Origin: Sebastes aleutianus
Lineage: Eukaryota > Chordata > Actinopteri > Perciformes > Sebastidae
Reading direction: 5' to 3'
Length of the DNA stretch: 64,000 bases
Assembly (NCBI GenBank): GCA_916700875.1
Contig: CAKAKS010000062.1
Span: 3,001,373-3,065,372 of the forward strand
The notes beneath the pieces are model-generated. The model did no database searches and was not told the origin of the DNA. It saw nothing but the letters and a program-made list of their open reading frames with translations. The translations under genes were made by a program, and so were the position numbers. Of this stretch, positions 33,240 to 45,178 are shown in pieces (position 1 is the stretch's first letter; each line of letters starts with the position of its first letter).

Positions 33240-34020
33240 GTTACCATTTTTTCCATCTGTCGCCTGTTCCATCTGTTATAAAGTAACAAACCCAGTTCAT
33301 CACATTATTGAGCAATTAGCAAACTAAATGAAATATAAACTCATTTTATTATGTTTGGACAAGCTCTTACATCATCCAACAGTTGCCACATGCCCAGCTG
33401 AAAAACTCTAGTAGGTCTACTATATGGTACAAATCTTTGCTGGGATGGTGGAGTGAGTGAAATATACATTTCAGTCTTCAGAAGTGTCTAATCCTTTTGT
33501 AAATGCTGCCTATATTATCATATTAGATAACACAATGTAGTCTGATATATGATAAATGGGTTCTGTAGATAGACAGAGGAAAAAAGGTTCATGTTGATGA
33601 ATAGATACTGTAAATCTTTATGTAAATCCCCCCCCCCCCCCATTTCTAACATCTGAGATAATTGGTATGCATTGCTCCTGGGTGTGACCCAGGTGGTATC
33701 TGAATTGTCCTGACCCGGGTTGAGTTTCACGTCCAGACTAGCCTCTGTTCCTATAGTTTCTGTTACTCAATCAGCTCCACTACAGTAGTTGCTATTAGAA
33801 GCTGAAATCGTTGTGATTTTAAGAAGTAGCACAGTAAACACCACAACTCCCATGAAAATTTGCCGCCGCAGAAGCACATGCTTTAAAACTAGCCTTTGTC
33901 CATATCCTAAAAAAATGTCACCAACACTCTCTTCTAAAGTATTTTTTCCAACTCTGCTGTTTAAAAAACGTCTAGAGCGTACAGTCCTCTCTGTCTGCTG
34001 CGTGTCTTACAGACATGTCT
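33240..34020 (+). repeat. Dispersed repeat, three partial copies in the window
   Basis: 33240-33370 recurs at 48229-48345. 33630-34020 recurs at 37205-37600 (shared 'gcattgctcctgggtgtgacccagg', 'gctgaaatcgttgtgattttaagaag'). A C13 run lies at 33628-33640. From 34021 to 34637 nothing is recognised. Confidence 0.75.
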
Positions 34021-34637
34021 GAACTCGCTCATGGACTCACCTCTTCAGTCACGCTGTGACATTCAGTCTGTGATGATAAGGCTTATGGGAAAATATATGC
34101 TCGTTAAAGGCCCGGTCAAAACTGAAATATTGAATAAAGAATGGTATCTGAATATATATTTTTTTTAATTACCGTTGTTACAGAGACATACAGAATGAAA
34201 CCCGTGACATATTGTTGGGTAAGGACATGTTCCAAGGCTGGATTTTAGTTATTTGCGTTATTGCGCAAACGTCAGTGGGATTTTAGAATGAGGTTTTCTC
34301 ACCTTTTCCTGGAACAAAACCTGGAAGTTTCAGTTTCACTTTGGCTCTCTATTGGCATGGGGGAGGAGGTCTGATCACTATGTTTCAGCTTTTAAAAAAA
34401 GCATCTTTAGTATTTTCTTTGTACCCTTCCCTTGACTGAACTGCAACCCTCTCCCCTCAATGTCTCCAAATATTATAACACTACTGAACTATTCGTTTTG
34501 CCCCATAATGATGGAGAAGATGTAGGAGAGAGTAAAGGAGCTTCAGGATGGTGACAAATTACGTCGCTGAAGAGATAAAGTTTAGTCACATCATTTTTGT
34601 ACAGTCCCTTAAGGTCATGATGAGCAAACATATAATA

Positions 34638-35138
34638 TTAAAGGTCCCATATCATGAAAACTGACATTTTCATAGCTTTTACATTATAAAGCAGGTTTAA
34701 GTTCTACATAAATACTGTGATAGTATCGAAACCTTAATCCACAGAGAAATACACACACAGAAAATGAGCGTTTGAAACAAGCCGTCAGAATTTCTGTCCA
34801 TTTGTGAAATCTACAATATTAAGACCATTACATTGTTTTAAACGTAAACATTCTAAATGGGTCCCAATTTATTTCCTGTTGCAGTGTATGTGAATGACAT
34901 CAGCTGACAGGACGTAAACATGGACCCAAGCTGTTGCCTAGCAACGCAATTCTGTTGCAATTCCATTGAAATGTACTAAAACAAAGCGTTTCAGACACAG
35001 GGTGAATGCAGGTATATTCAAGCAGACAACATAAGGAAAATAAGTTTTTTTTGAAACATTAGAGTATGTAAACATGTTCTAGTAGAAACATAAAATACAA
35101 GTAAGAACCTGAAAATGAGCACGATATGGGACCTTTAA
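34638..35138 (+). mobile_element. TTAA-flanked MITE, copy 8
   Basis: TTAA at both ends. Intact X-box GTTGCCTAGCAAC at 34933-34945. The CRE-like palindrome is damaged here. Confidence 0.92.
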
Positions 35139-35350
35139 CTTAAAAAAAATTCACAGGTAGCCTGAGGTTACCTACAAACAGTGGTTTGTAGGCTACTTGA
35201 AATGAGCATTTCCATTTCATGCTATTTTTATTTCACAGTGTTAGTTTCTTGTAACTTTCAGATTTACACACAAAACCTGTGATCATCTTTAAAAAAATAT
35301 GATGCAATGCAGATCCATTGTTACAGCTAAAACTACCAGCTGAAACATCA

Positions 35351-35383
<33 letters not shown>

Positions 35384-36060
35384 ATGGTCCTTTTGAATTT
35401 GATAGGCCAGCTTTTACTTCTACTTGTATTTGAGTATTTTTCATTACACTCAAAGGGTATGAAACTTAAATGATTACACAAGTTTGAAAAGCTGCAATCC
35501 TGTGCAGGAGATGAAGAGCCCACAGGTAAAGTAGCCTAGTGTAGTAATAGTCCAAGCTGAGGGACTATTTAAAAAAAAATAATGTAATAGTTTCTAAAGG
35601 AAGCTTTACTGTATTCTAACAAGAGGAAGATAATGTCAGTACAGTGATTTTCCATTTGGAGCTATACAGGACTGAAAATGTTATCACAAAGACAGAGGAA
35701 CTAAACTGTAAAACGTATCTGCATTCACACAGGATTATAATAAAAGTACATTTTCCACTACATTTAATTCATTGACTGTGTCTATATAGAATTTATGTCC
35801 ATCAGTCACGCAGCATATTCTTGGCTTGGCAGTGCTTTTTCACTATGCATACTGTTGAAAACATGCACTGTATTTTACTGTATTTTTTTATAATGCTTTC
35901 TTTATTGAACTCATGGTCATTAACAGAGGTACAGATACATAGACAGTTGAACAAGACAAAACAAAAATAATTACATAATGCCAGAGTTTGTGTTTATGTT
36001 ATATACATCACAGTATAATCATTTAATCATTTAAAAGTCTTAATGGTTTTTAGGCTGAGG
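35139..36060. other. Intergenic, upstream of arl4d
   Basis: Contains an (ATT)n microsatellite at 35349-35382 and otherwise AT-rich sequence without a recognised gene. Confidence 0.5.
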
Positions 36061-36073
36061 GACAGCCCCCCCG

Positions 36074-36107
36074 CCCCCCGCTGCTGTGACGTCACAGCAG
36101 CGGGGGG
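36074..36107. promoter_or_regulatory. Perfect 34-bp palindrome centred on a CRE
   Basis: Arms of C6-GCTGCTGTGAC and its exact complement meet at TGACGTCA (36087-36094), the consensus CREB/ATF site. A further near-match (CAGCCCCCC / GGGGGGGCTG) extends it with one bulged base. It lies directly before the GC-rich putative first exon of arl4d. Confidence 0.85.
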
Positions 36108-36109
36108 GC

Positions 36110-36323
36110 TGGTCCGTGCTCTTCCAGGCGCTGCTCCGCTCGTGCAGTCAGTCGTAGTCGGACCTCCGCAGCGGCCGCACACCAACCCTCAGGTCTACGT
36201 GCTGCTGCTGCTGTGAAAACCTACATATCGGGATTGTTTTGGCGTTAAAACTTGGATACTGTTTGCAAATTCGTCCCACTGGAACAATGTTGAGTAGTTC
36301 AAAGAGCTTGGAAGTGCCCGCAG
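36110..36323 (+). other. arl4d: Putative arl4d 5' UTR exon
   Basis: GC-rich, CpG-containing sequence that ends at donor CCCGCAG|GTGAGA. It contains an ATG at 36288 opening MLSSSKSLEVPA, which after splicing to 37881 would stop after 26 codons, so it is an upstream ORF, not the Arl4d start. The transcription start is estimated. Confidence 0.55.
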
Positions 36324-36773
36324 GTGAGATATATCCACATTTGACACGAAAATATCCAAAATAACCTCCGAGTGTGTGTACTTTAGTTGGAGCGCGGCTG
36401 TCTGTGATTTAGACCGAACTGTCCGTTGAATCCTTCCGCCGCGAAGCACACTGAGAAGGATTACTTTTCCATTGAGTTTTAACTTCATAACAAAATTTTA
36501 AGTCGTTGTTTTGTACTAAAGTTGGTCAAACATATCTGAACGCGTGTGTTATTACCCCCTTATATAGTTGTTCCTTTTGTTTGCTCGTGTGTGAGGCTGT
36601 TTTCAACCGAATTACGAACAGGACCTAACATATAGTGCCTGTTTGGGAAACTAACTACCTACCTAGCATTAGCATTAGCATTAGTTGACCCCTACCAGAG
36701 GACCAGAACAGGCGCAGCAGGATTCCTCCGCTGCTGGAGGCTCTTTGTGATCCGGTTTTTCCAGTTGTGTTCT

Positions 36774-37007
36774 GTAGAGCTCTAGAAACAGTCCTGTGAA
36801 CCTATTCCCCATCCACTGTGCAGTCTGTCACAACAAAAGCTTTTTAAATACAAGTATAACCTGTTCTTTCTACACCACATTAATCATTTAATGTAAAGGA
36901 TTGTTGACCTGAATTCATAGAACAGGTTAACCCTGCAGTCTATATTCAACCTACATGCACATTTTTTTTTATGTAGCCCAGATGTGTGAGGGGAGATACT
37001 GTAAATC
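36774..37007 (+). repeat. Direct repeat in arl4d 5' intron, copy A
   Basis: About 230 bp from 'gtagagctctagaaacagtcct' to 'gtagcccagatgtgtgagg', repeated at 37545-37765 with about 85-90% visible identity. Confidence 0.8.
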
Positions 37008-37204
37008 AGTATGTTGTCTGTATGTTTTTGCATACATTAAAAGCTCCATACATACAACATAGTCATCATTTTATAAAGCTAAAAATGCTGTGTGTACTAT
37101 ATTTGCACTGTATCCCAAAAACATGCATCATTCTGTGACATTTTATGTTTTTGCTCAAATTGATGATGCCACTATCATCTCCTCTCTCTGTAATCCTCCA
37201 GAGG

Positions 37205-37765
37205 TGTAACCCCCCCCCATTTCTAGCATCTGAGCTAATTGATATGCATTGCTCCTGGGTGTGACCCAGGTCGTATCTGAATTGTCCTGACCCAGGTTGA
37301 CTGGCCTGGTCACATCCGGACTAGCCTCTGTTCCTATAGCTTCTGTTCCTCAATCAGCTCCACTAGAGTAGTTGCTATTAGAAGCTGAAATCGTTGTGAT
37401 TTTAAGAAGTGCTTTGCAAGCACAGAAAACACCACAACTCCCATGAAAATGTCCCGCAGCAGCACGTACTTTAAAACTAGCCTTTGTCCATATCCTAAAA
37501 AACTTCACCAACACTCTTCCAAAGTATTTTTTCCAACTCTGCGGTAGAGCCCTACAAACAGTCCTCTGCCCTACTCCCCGTCCACCATGCGGTCTGTCAC
37601 AGCAAAAGCTTTTCAAATACAAGTCTAACCTGTTCTTTCTACACCACATTAATTATTTAATGTAAACTATTTCTGCACTGAATTCATAGACCAGGTTAAC
37701 CCTGCAGCCTATATTCAACCTATATGCATATTTTTTGTATGTAGCCCAGATGTGTGAGGTGAGAT
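37205..37765 (+). repeat. Dispersed repeat plus direct repeat copy B in arl4d 5' intron
   Basis: The left part (37205-37544) matches 33630-33960. The right part (37545-37765) matches 36774-37007. Confidence 0.8.
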
Positions 37766-37880
37766 TGTAGCTGCACCAGTCTAATTACTGACAGCCCAGT
37801 GCTCTTGTTAAGATAGCTGACTCATGTTTTCCTCCTCCCCCCCTCTCTCCTTTTGTCTCTGGTGTCCTCGGTGACTGCAG

Positions 37881-38160
37881 CCGGCAGTCTGTCCCCATCA
37901 TCCTGCTCCAGCCTTTTGAAGTGAGGCCAGGAGTGTGAACTGCTCTCCAGCCAAACCGACTCCTCCTTGTCCCCTCCTGCCGCCTTCAAAAGTGTCTCCA
38001 GACAAAAACACTTTTTTGCTGCCAAGGACACAGAAAGCAAGTGAGACAAGGACCCAGGAAACCAGAGAGATAGTGGGAGTTTAGAGGAAGACCCGCCACA
38101 GGGAATAATTCAGTCCTATAAATCTTTAGAGGGAATATTCCACTTCATAAGACCCTAAAC
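37881..38160 (+). other. arl4d: arl4d 5' UTR continuation
   Basis: Follows acceptor GTGACTGCAG at 37880 after a long pyrimidine tract and leads directly to the Arl4d start codon at 38161. Confidence 0.6.
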
Positions 38161-38604
38161 ATGGGGAACCAGTTAACAGATATTGCCCCCAGCACCCCGT
38201 TCCTCCCCAGCTTCCAGTCCTTACACGTCGTGGTGATCGGTTTGGACTCCGCGGGGAAAACCTCCCTCGTCTACAGGCTCAAGCTGCGGGAGTTTGTCGA
38301 GACGATCCCCACCAAAGGCTTCAACATGGAGCGCATCAAAGTTCCCATGGGGAACTCCAAAACCAACACCACCACGTTCCAGGTGTGGGACGTCGGCGGA
38401 CAGGAGAAACTGAGGCCCCTCTGGAAGTCGTACACCAGGAGGACCGACGGGCTGGTGTTCGTGGTGGACGCGGCCGAGGCGGAGCGCATGGAGGAGGCCA
38501 AGGTGGAGCTCCACCGGATCGCGCGGTCGGCCGAGAACCAGGGGGTGCCCGTGCTGGTTCTGGCGAACAAACAGGACCTGGATGGAGCCGTGTCAGCTAC
38601 AGAG
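38161..38604 (+). CDS. arl4d: Arl4d small GTPase, coding exon 1
   Basis: Arl4d is an Arf-like GTPase of the plasma membrane and nucleus that recruits ARNO-type exchange factors and affects actin. The 148 codons start MGNQLTDIAPSTPF; Gly2 is the expected myristoylation site. Motifs: P-loop GLDSAGKT (27-34), switch I PTKGFN (50-55), WDVGGQEK (76-83), NKQD (136-139). RRTDGLVFVVDAAEAER and VELHRI match Arl4d better than Arl4a/Arl4c. Switch II Gln81 is intact. The exon ends SATE|gtaatt in phase 0, which is odd because human ARL4D coding sequence is in one exon. With exon 2 the protein is 202 aa, the normal length. Confidence 0.95.
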
Positions 38605-39355
38605 GTAATTATTGTTATGTGAATGGCGTGGTGTTGTTGTATAGAGATGATTTCTCAGTTACTTAATGAATCGGTCGTCAGAAAAATTATTCTGTTGACT
38701 GATTAACCATTTGAGTTTAATATCACGTTAAAATGCCAACTTTTTATCCGGTTCTAGCTTCTTTGAAGAAGTATTGCTTTAGTTTCAAATGAAACCCGGC
38801 CCGACCTAATTAAAGTGGTAGAAATTCAAGAAAAGTGATGAATGATTTTACATCATGATGTTCTTGGCTTTTTACTGAAATTACAACAAAATGTCTGTCC
38901 AGAGATAAAATGATCATGGAACCTGCAACATTTGGGTTTGATTTCCTGGATGAAACTCAAATGATACTTTCTTCAAATGCCGTTTGCCTGCCCATGTCCG
39001 CAAAGGTCTGCGGATGTCTCTGTGGACACCCACAAGCGCTGGGTATATGTGCGAGGATGAATTGTGCTGACTGCGTGCATATGAACAATAGCTGTGTGTG
39101 AACAAAACCAATAACGGACCAAACAGATCAGGGTGCATCTGCTGTCTGTGTCAACTCTTGAATATATGGGGCCTTATGGTGCCCCGACTTGGTGATGATC
39201 ACTGCAGATAAACTGCATGTTTACTCGCCAGGAGTGGCAAAGGAAGGCAGGTCTTCTAAAGCCATGCAGAAGCATCCACAATGACAGAATATTGATTTCG
39301 TCCAAAGATTATTTCCCTAGCTAAATTGCCTAAACACCCTTGTAGAAATACATTT

Positions 39356-39872
39356 TTAAAGGTCCCATATTATGCTCCTTGTCAGGTTCACACTTGTATT
39401 TTGTGTTTCTACTAGAACATGTTTACATGCTGTAATGTTAAAAAAAACCTTTATTTTCCTCGTACTGTCTGCCTGAATATGCCTGTATTCACCCTCTGTC
39501 TGAAACGCTCCGTTTTAGTGCATTTCAATGGAATTGCAACAGAATTGCGTTGCTAGGCAACAGTATGGGTCCGTTTACTTCCTGTCAGCATATTTTATTT
39601 ACATACACTGCAACAGGAAATAAATTGGGACACATTTAGAATGTTTACGTTTAAAACCGTGTAATGGTCTAAATATTGTATATTTGTGACATCACAAATG
39701 GACAGAAATCCTGACGGTTTGTTTCAAACGCACAATTTCTGAATACGGGCTGTGCTTATTTGTCTGTATGTTGAACGTTTCAATACTTTCACAGTATTTA
39801 TAAAGCACTTAAACCTCCTTTTATACTATAACATACATGACAATCTCACTTTTTACAATATGGGACCTTTAA
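39356..39872 (-). mobile_element. TTAA-flanked MITE, copy 9
   Basis: Reverse orientation, in the arl4d coding intron. Intact X-box at 39549-39561 (GTTGCTAGGCAAC). Confidence 0.92.
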
Positions 39873-40084
39873 CGGAAGATACAATAGCCTACATTCTGTT
39901 CGCCACACGATTTCCCCACTATAGTCGATGATCACGGCACCATCATAGAGTAAAACATTGTTACCAGGGATACTACTGCTTTTTCCTCCCTTTAGAAACA
40001 AAAGAACTGCCAACATTGTATTAGGTTCTGAGCTGGCTTATTTTTGTTGTGCCTTTTACAGAGAAAAATTGACTTTCAACCTGA

Positions 40085-40469
40085 ATTATTAATAATTAAT
40101 TAAAAAGCTAAGCAGAGGAGCTGCTCTTCACTAAAAGGAGAAAAGCTGGTCCGCCTTAACAGCCCACCTTAAAAGAGTCTGAACCGGCGTTGCAAGATAC
40201 TGGAAGTTGGCTCGGGTCTTGAGCTGAGGAGTTGTAGCATTTATTCACAGACAAATAAACTGTACACACACTGCTACAGCTAAGTTCACAGCTATAATGC
40301 CGCCGACAACCTCACACTCACCGCCAACACACACACACACAGGCTGTCAGACACTGCAGCTGACGCACCGCTGCATGCGACGCACTACGCATCTTGTCGG
40401 TTAATGGTTAACAGTCGGTTAACGGGGGTCGGTTATCGGTAAAAAAAAAATCTAAATTAGAATCCCTAG
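40085..40469 (-). mobile_element. Truncated hAT MITE, same family as 61870-62645
   Basis: Read on the minus strand it starts TAGGGATTCTAATTT and shares ACCGATAACCGACC, GTCGCATGCAGCGGTG, GTGTGTACAGTTTATTTGTC and GGTGGGCTGTTAAGG with the complete copy. The distal end is missing. Confidence 0.8.
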
Positions 40470-40826
40470 TTGACTTGCTTTAGTCCTGCTGATTTCAATT
40501 AGTTGTTCACAATGTAGCATTATCAGGGACATTTTCTATTGTCCTCGTGACGCCGTTAGTCTGCAGCCCTGTGACCCCGGTACATGCCGTACTCTAGAAA
40601 AACAAGTACTGTCATATTTTCCGAATTTTGGCATCGACTTTTTAAAGTATCGGTTCCCGTGACATCCCTACTCATTATGTCATTGAGACCCATTTACGTT
40701 AGCAGCTAACGGTCTATATTAGGAAAGACTAGTTTTGCAATGATTCATGACTTTAAGGTGATCAGATTTGCCAGAACGAGTTTCAGGTTGTGACTGACGT
40801 CCTGTCTTGTGCCTCCTGTGTTTCAG

Positions 40827-40991
40827 GTGGAGAAGGTTCTGGCTCTCCATGAGCTCAGCTCATCCACGCTGCACCACACAGAGGGCTGCTCGGCGTTGGA
40901 CGGTCAGGGCCTGCAGCCCGGCCTGGAGAAACTCTACGAGATGATCCTGAAGAGGAAGAAGATGCTCCGACACAGCAAGAAGAAGAGATGA
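40827..40991 (+). CDS. arl4d: Arl4d small GTPase, coding exon 2 (C-terminus)
   Basis: After acceptor GTGTTTCAG the frame continues VEKVLALHELSSSTLHH, EGCSALDGQGLQPG, EKLYEMILKRKKML and ends with the basic tail RHSKKKR at TGA 40989-40991. CSALDGQGL corresponds to the G5 loop. The polybasic end is the known nuclear/membrane targeting element of Arl4 proteins. Phase 0 joins exon 1 exactly (E148-V149). Confidence 0.95.
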   Translation: MEKVLALHELSSSTLHHTEGCSALDGQGLQPGLEKLYEMILKRKKMLRHSKKKR

Positions 40992-41850
40992 GGCGGCGGC
41001 TCGCAGCGGTGCTGGGCATAGAGGTTTACTTTTTGAACCGCTACTCGTCCGAGGAGCCTCTCAGCAGCCACGTCTGTGACACTTTGGGAACTTGAGTGGG
41101 TGAAACCACAGGGGAAGTCTGTCAGTCCTTCAGACAAGTTGGGAGTCGTCTTCAACCAAGTTCAAACTTTGGCTGTTCCACATGTTCACACCTTGGTTCA
41201 CCCTCTAAGACATCGGAGCAGACCTGCTTCCTTTGGGATTGTGTCTGCACTCCCCCCTTCCCCCCCTCTCCTCCTGTCCCATCCCCCATCCTTAGAGGAG
41301 CACACCACAGAGACGGGACAGCTCCAGAGGAAAGCCTGTGCAATATATGAAGAACACTCACTGATGCACTCACTCCAGTATTGAAGGATATTTTGTACCA
41401 CTTTGTACGAACTGTAGTGCCAACAGAAAGCTTGCAGGCCTGGCCTGAGAATAGTTCCTGTTCCTTTCAATGTCACACTTTACTCCAAATCTTCATGTTG
41501 CATGATGTTCACCCAAAATACCTGCTTGGGAATATTAAGACAACACTTTTGTTGATCAAAAGAAGACTTATTGAGATTATACTAGTTTAGAAACTGCCCA
41601 GTGTTCAGTTAGGTATGTCATTGGGACTGCAGTTAACGTGTGACATTTACAGACTGAGGCTGCAGAGTCCAGCTGTGCAAGTTTAGATTGTTTTTCACTC
41701 CTCACCAAAGTTTGTTTGCTCGTCACAGTTCGGTGTATTTCAGGGGTTGGCTGAGCGGTTGGTCGGGAAGTTCAAACGAGAAATTGTTTTTTATATCGTG
41801 TATACATTTTGTTTTGTAAAATGTCAACATGAATAAATTATTGAGCAACT
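40992..41850 (+). other. arl4d: arl4d 3' UTR with poly(A) signal
   Basis: Runs without repeats to AATAAA at 41832-41837, followed by a GT-rich stretch. Length about 850 nt. Confidence 0.7.
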
Positions 41851-42430
41851 TTGGCATTACTTACCGCGAACTTGTCTCTTTATTTTAACGTGCCTTATTC
41901 ATTCCACATCGACCGAAGCGAGCTGAGAGTTTGGCCAACCTGAGTTGTAGGTTATGTGATTCAAAGTCACGATGCACTATGGGAAATGGGACAGTGTAAT
42001 AATGTGTGACAGGTGCAGACAATGTGTTGTCAGGACATGCCACACAGCTGCAGCTGTTTTCTAGAAACCCATCACCGCCAGGGCGAGGTGAGCAGGCTGC
42101 TGAATGATTCATACCTGCAGGTCGTTACACATACAGTTGCACAATAAGTGAAAATACATTCCCAGCCCAATATGGTGAAATCCAGTGGGCATGAGATAAA
42201 CCCCGTCTTTGTGAAGCTTCTAACGTTGAACCTGTGTGCTAGCTGTTGAATCAACTGGTAAATGTGAGCTTTGTAGAAAGGTCTTGGATTACAACATACA
42301 GCGAGGTGTTGGTGTTATTTTATCCACTGTCGGCCTATTGGGGACAAATTGACATGAGCACATAAAAATGTAATCAAATAAGTGCTTGAATTGGGCCAGC
42401 ACTATTACGAATTAAAGGCTGATGTTACTC
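41851..42430. other. Intergenic, nothing recognised
   Basis: No coding or repeat signal was identified in this stretch. Confidence 0.45.
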
Positions 42431-42905
42431 TTTAATTTTGTTCCGGTCAACAATTCCCATGAAGTCCGTCTCTAAATACTACCCCCTACCCTGTCTGTGG
42501 CTCTCAGCCCATTGGTTTATTCTGATAGAAAAGTATTTTAAGCTAAATATGAAATTCATTCATGACCATGGAAAATGCAGTTTAACAAAAAATTTGGAAC
42601 TCAAAAGTCTACTTACTAGCTTTTTCCGAGAGCTTTCGACCACTTGGAACTGGTTGAACGTTCCGGAAAAATCTAGTAAATGGACCTTGAATGCCCAATG
42701 GCATCACGTGTCTGACACGGAAGTTGTAGTGCCGCCGTTCGGCCACTACGAAAGTTGGGATCGACGACCGGCGTTCTTGCTGGGGGGCTCGCTTGAGATC
42801 TGCTGAGGAAATACCAAGCACCGCCCACCAGCCGGAGCACAACCAATAGGAACGCTCTCTCTGAAATGACCTGTGATTGGCCAAAGTCTCACCGGCTAGA
42901 GTCAC
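42431..42905 (+). repeat. Dispersed repeats (fragmentary)
   Basis: 42700-42790 matches the host repeat around the hAT MITE at 61820-62700 (shared 'cacggaagttgtagt', 'ccactacgaaa', 'tggggg'). 42830-42905 matches 44640-44730 in inverted orientation. From 42906 to 44560 no gene or repeat family was identified. Confidence 0.6.
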
Positions 42906-44564
42906 CACCGTTACACAGGCTACTCCAATTCAAGCAGTGAATATATCCCAATGATACAGCTGTGAACATGAACACCTCTGTAACAGTCACAACAAAAACA
43001 CTTGACAGACGCACAGTATGTATTGTATGAATATAAGATGGCAATAGATGTCGAAAGGTGGCCCTTGAATTTTCACATTCAGACTGAGTCTACTTATAGA
43101 TTTTAGATTATAGATCACTGGCAAAGTGTCTGTGGGACAGGCTGACATCCTGTCGCTCTGATTGCTGCCATATGTGGATCAAACAGTTTCATGTGGGTGT
43201 CCTCAGGCTGGAGTTTCACCAGTAGGTCGTTCCATTGTTTCTCTCTTCTCTCTGTCTGTGTGCCTCATCTCACCCCCCCTCACTCTGACATTTAATGCTA
43301 TCCAGTGCTCGGGCTTATACCGCTGTCCTGTTTGAGGTGGTCGTGCCCTGCAGAGAGTCCTTTCAGGAGGAGTCCCTCCCATCTGTGAAACAACTCTCCG
43401 CTTCTGTTTCACTTTCATGACGTACTGATACCAGAGCAGGGGGGATGCACGCTGCGTTTGCTTTTGGAATATGACGACGAATGTATTCCTATTTAACACG
43501 TTTGTTTTCTCTTCTTTGATGAGCATGCGGATGTAGGCGCACATTCTAACATGCAGCATATTTCCCACACAGAAATACAGCAAAAGACACCAGCAATAAA
43601 GATCTGTGTGCTTAAAAAAGACACTAGTTCGTACAGCATGTCGTCCAAACCCGTCTAAAGGCAAAAGGCTCGATAGCAATCCTGAATGGCCACGCTCAAC
43701 GGAGCGGAGGGATCCTACAAATGGGGATAACGCCACGCTTCCCGACAGTCTCTCCTTGAAAGATTCATGCTGTTGCACTCAGTTGCACGCACACATTAAA
43801 ACCTGTCTCACTCCTGAATTACCACTATTACTCTAATACAGACGTAGCCACATGTTAATGCTATTGCAAAGAAAAAAAAGGATATTTCTGTTATAACGGT
43901 AAAAGAATCTATACACAACTAATGTATCACAATTTCCTTTAAAATGATAGTCAGGTTCATTAGTAAAGGGTCTTTTTAGCCCTGATTTTCAACTCGCCGA
44001 GTGGCGAAAGCCCCAGATCAGAGGCAAACCCGCGTTGGCTCGGTGCTCGAGCACTGCGTAACGGGCCGAGAGGCTCGCTGGTGTAACGCAGACTCATCCC
44101 GGATATCTAGCAGGCTAAATAACTGGACCTGTGGGGGAGTCTGTCGGGGAGCTACGGCCAATGAGAGTGCAAGACACAGGGTTGAGGGGACACCTGTAAC
44201 ATTAGGAACTGTATATGTTGCTTTTGCAACACGGAACAAAGTTGTTGTGGCACCTAGAGTAGGGTGACCATATTTTAGGGTGCACAAATGCACGCACCAT
44301 AGGCGTTTTCATCAGGATAGCTAACCAGGTGCATCTGTGGCGCGTCTGTGCACGGAGTGGGATCAGAAAGAAGGCATTATTATAGGGGGGTTCATTAGAG
44401 GCTGTGACAATCATCACATTCACTACATTTCCCACCATTTAATCACAGGGCTGACAGTTTGGGAGTCCTGTAGAGAGTTTCCCTCAGAGAAAAACTTGTT
44501 GTTGTCAGGGACTACGGAAATTATTTTTCAACTTTAGTTTTTACCCTGAACCATCTCTCTCACA

Positions 44565-45178
44565 TCACGTTGCTCAAGTGTTCTGAGAGATAACTCGACT
44601 TCTGCACCTCCTCATGGCTCTGTTTTCAGGCTTTAAAAAAATCTAGCCCGTCTCGGGAGACTTTGACCAATCACAGGTCACTTGAGAGAGCGTTGAGACA
44701 GCGTTCCTGTTGGCTGTGCTCCGGTCATGTGACTGGAACTTGGCATTCCTTCAACAGATTTCACAATGGTGGTGGCGTTACAAACTTTCTAATTTTACAG
44801 CTAAACCGTGCACTACAAGATAATTCCGAAAACATTTGAGGATAGAAATAGGCATTAACGTAACATAATATTGATTTATATTTGATCAGCGCTGCCTAGT
44901 TTGACCGTTTGGTCTGAGTTCGCGAGTGATTGACAGCCGGCTCTCATAGACGGCAGCTGGACAGCAGACCTCAGATCAGCTCTTACTGCTTGTTTTCCTC
45001 CGGTCTGTGAAATCTTGCAGATGCCGTTAGGAGCACCATAGGACACCGGAGGACACAGAGGAACATGATTTTTTTCAGGTTACCTGTTTCATGTACTACT
45101 GTCAGGATATAGCGACCGTTTTATAAAAATAACTTTTTTTAATCATATTTGCTCTGTTTCTACCTATTGCTGCTTTAA
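44565..45178 (-). repeat. Second TTAA-ended dispersed repeat, copy 2
   Basis: Inverted relative to 23263-23575, ending CTATTGCTGCTTTAA at 45178. From 45179 to 46052 nothing is recognised. Confidence 0.75.

Larger units (their letters stand above)
38605..40826 (+). other. arl4d: arl4d coding intron
   Basis: GT...CAG intron of 2222 bp. Holds TTAA MITE copy 9 (39356-39872), a hAT fragment (40085-40469) and a CATCCCTA-ending hAT remnant (about 40600-40671). Confidence 0.85.

Noticed and set aside
42609..42908. ORFs near 42.4-42.9 kb
   Set aside because: They overlap repeat segments that recur at 44.6 and 61.8 kb.
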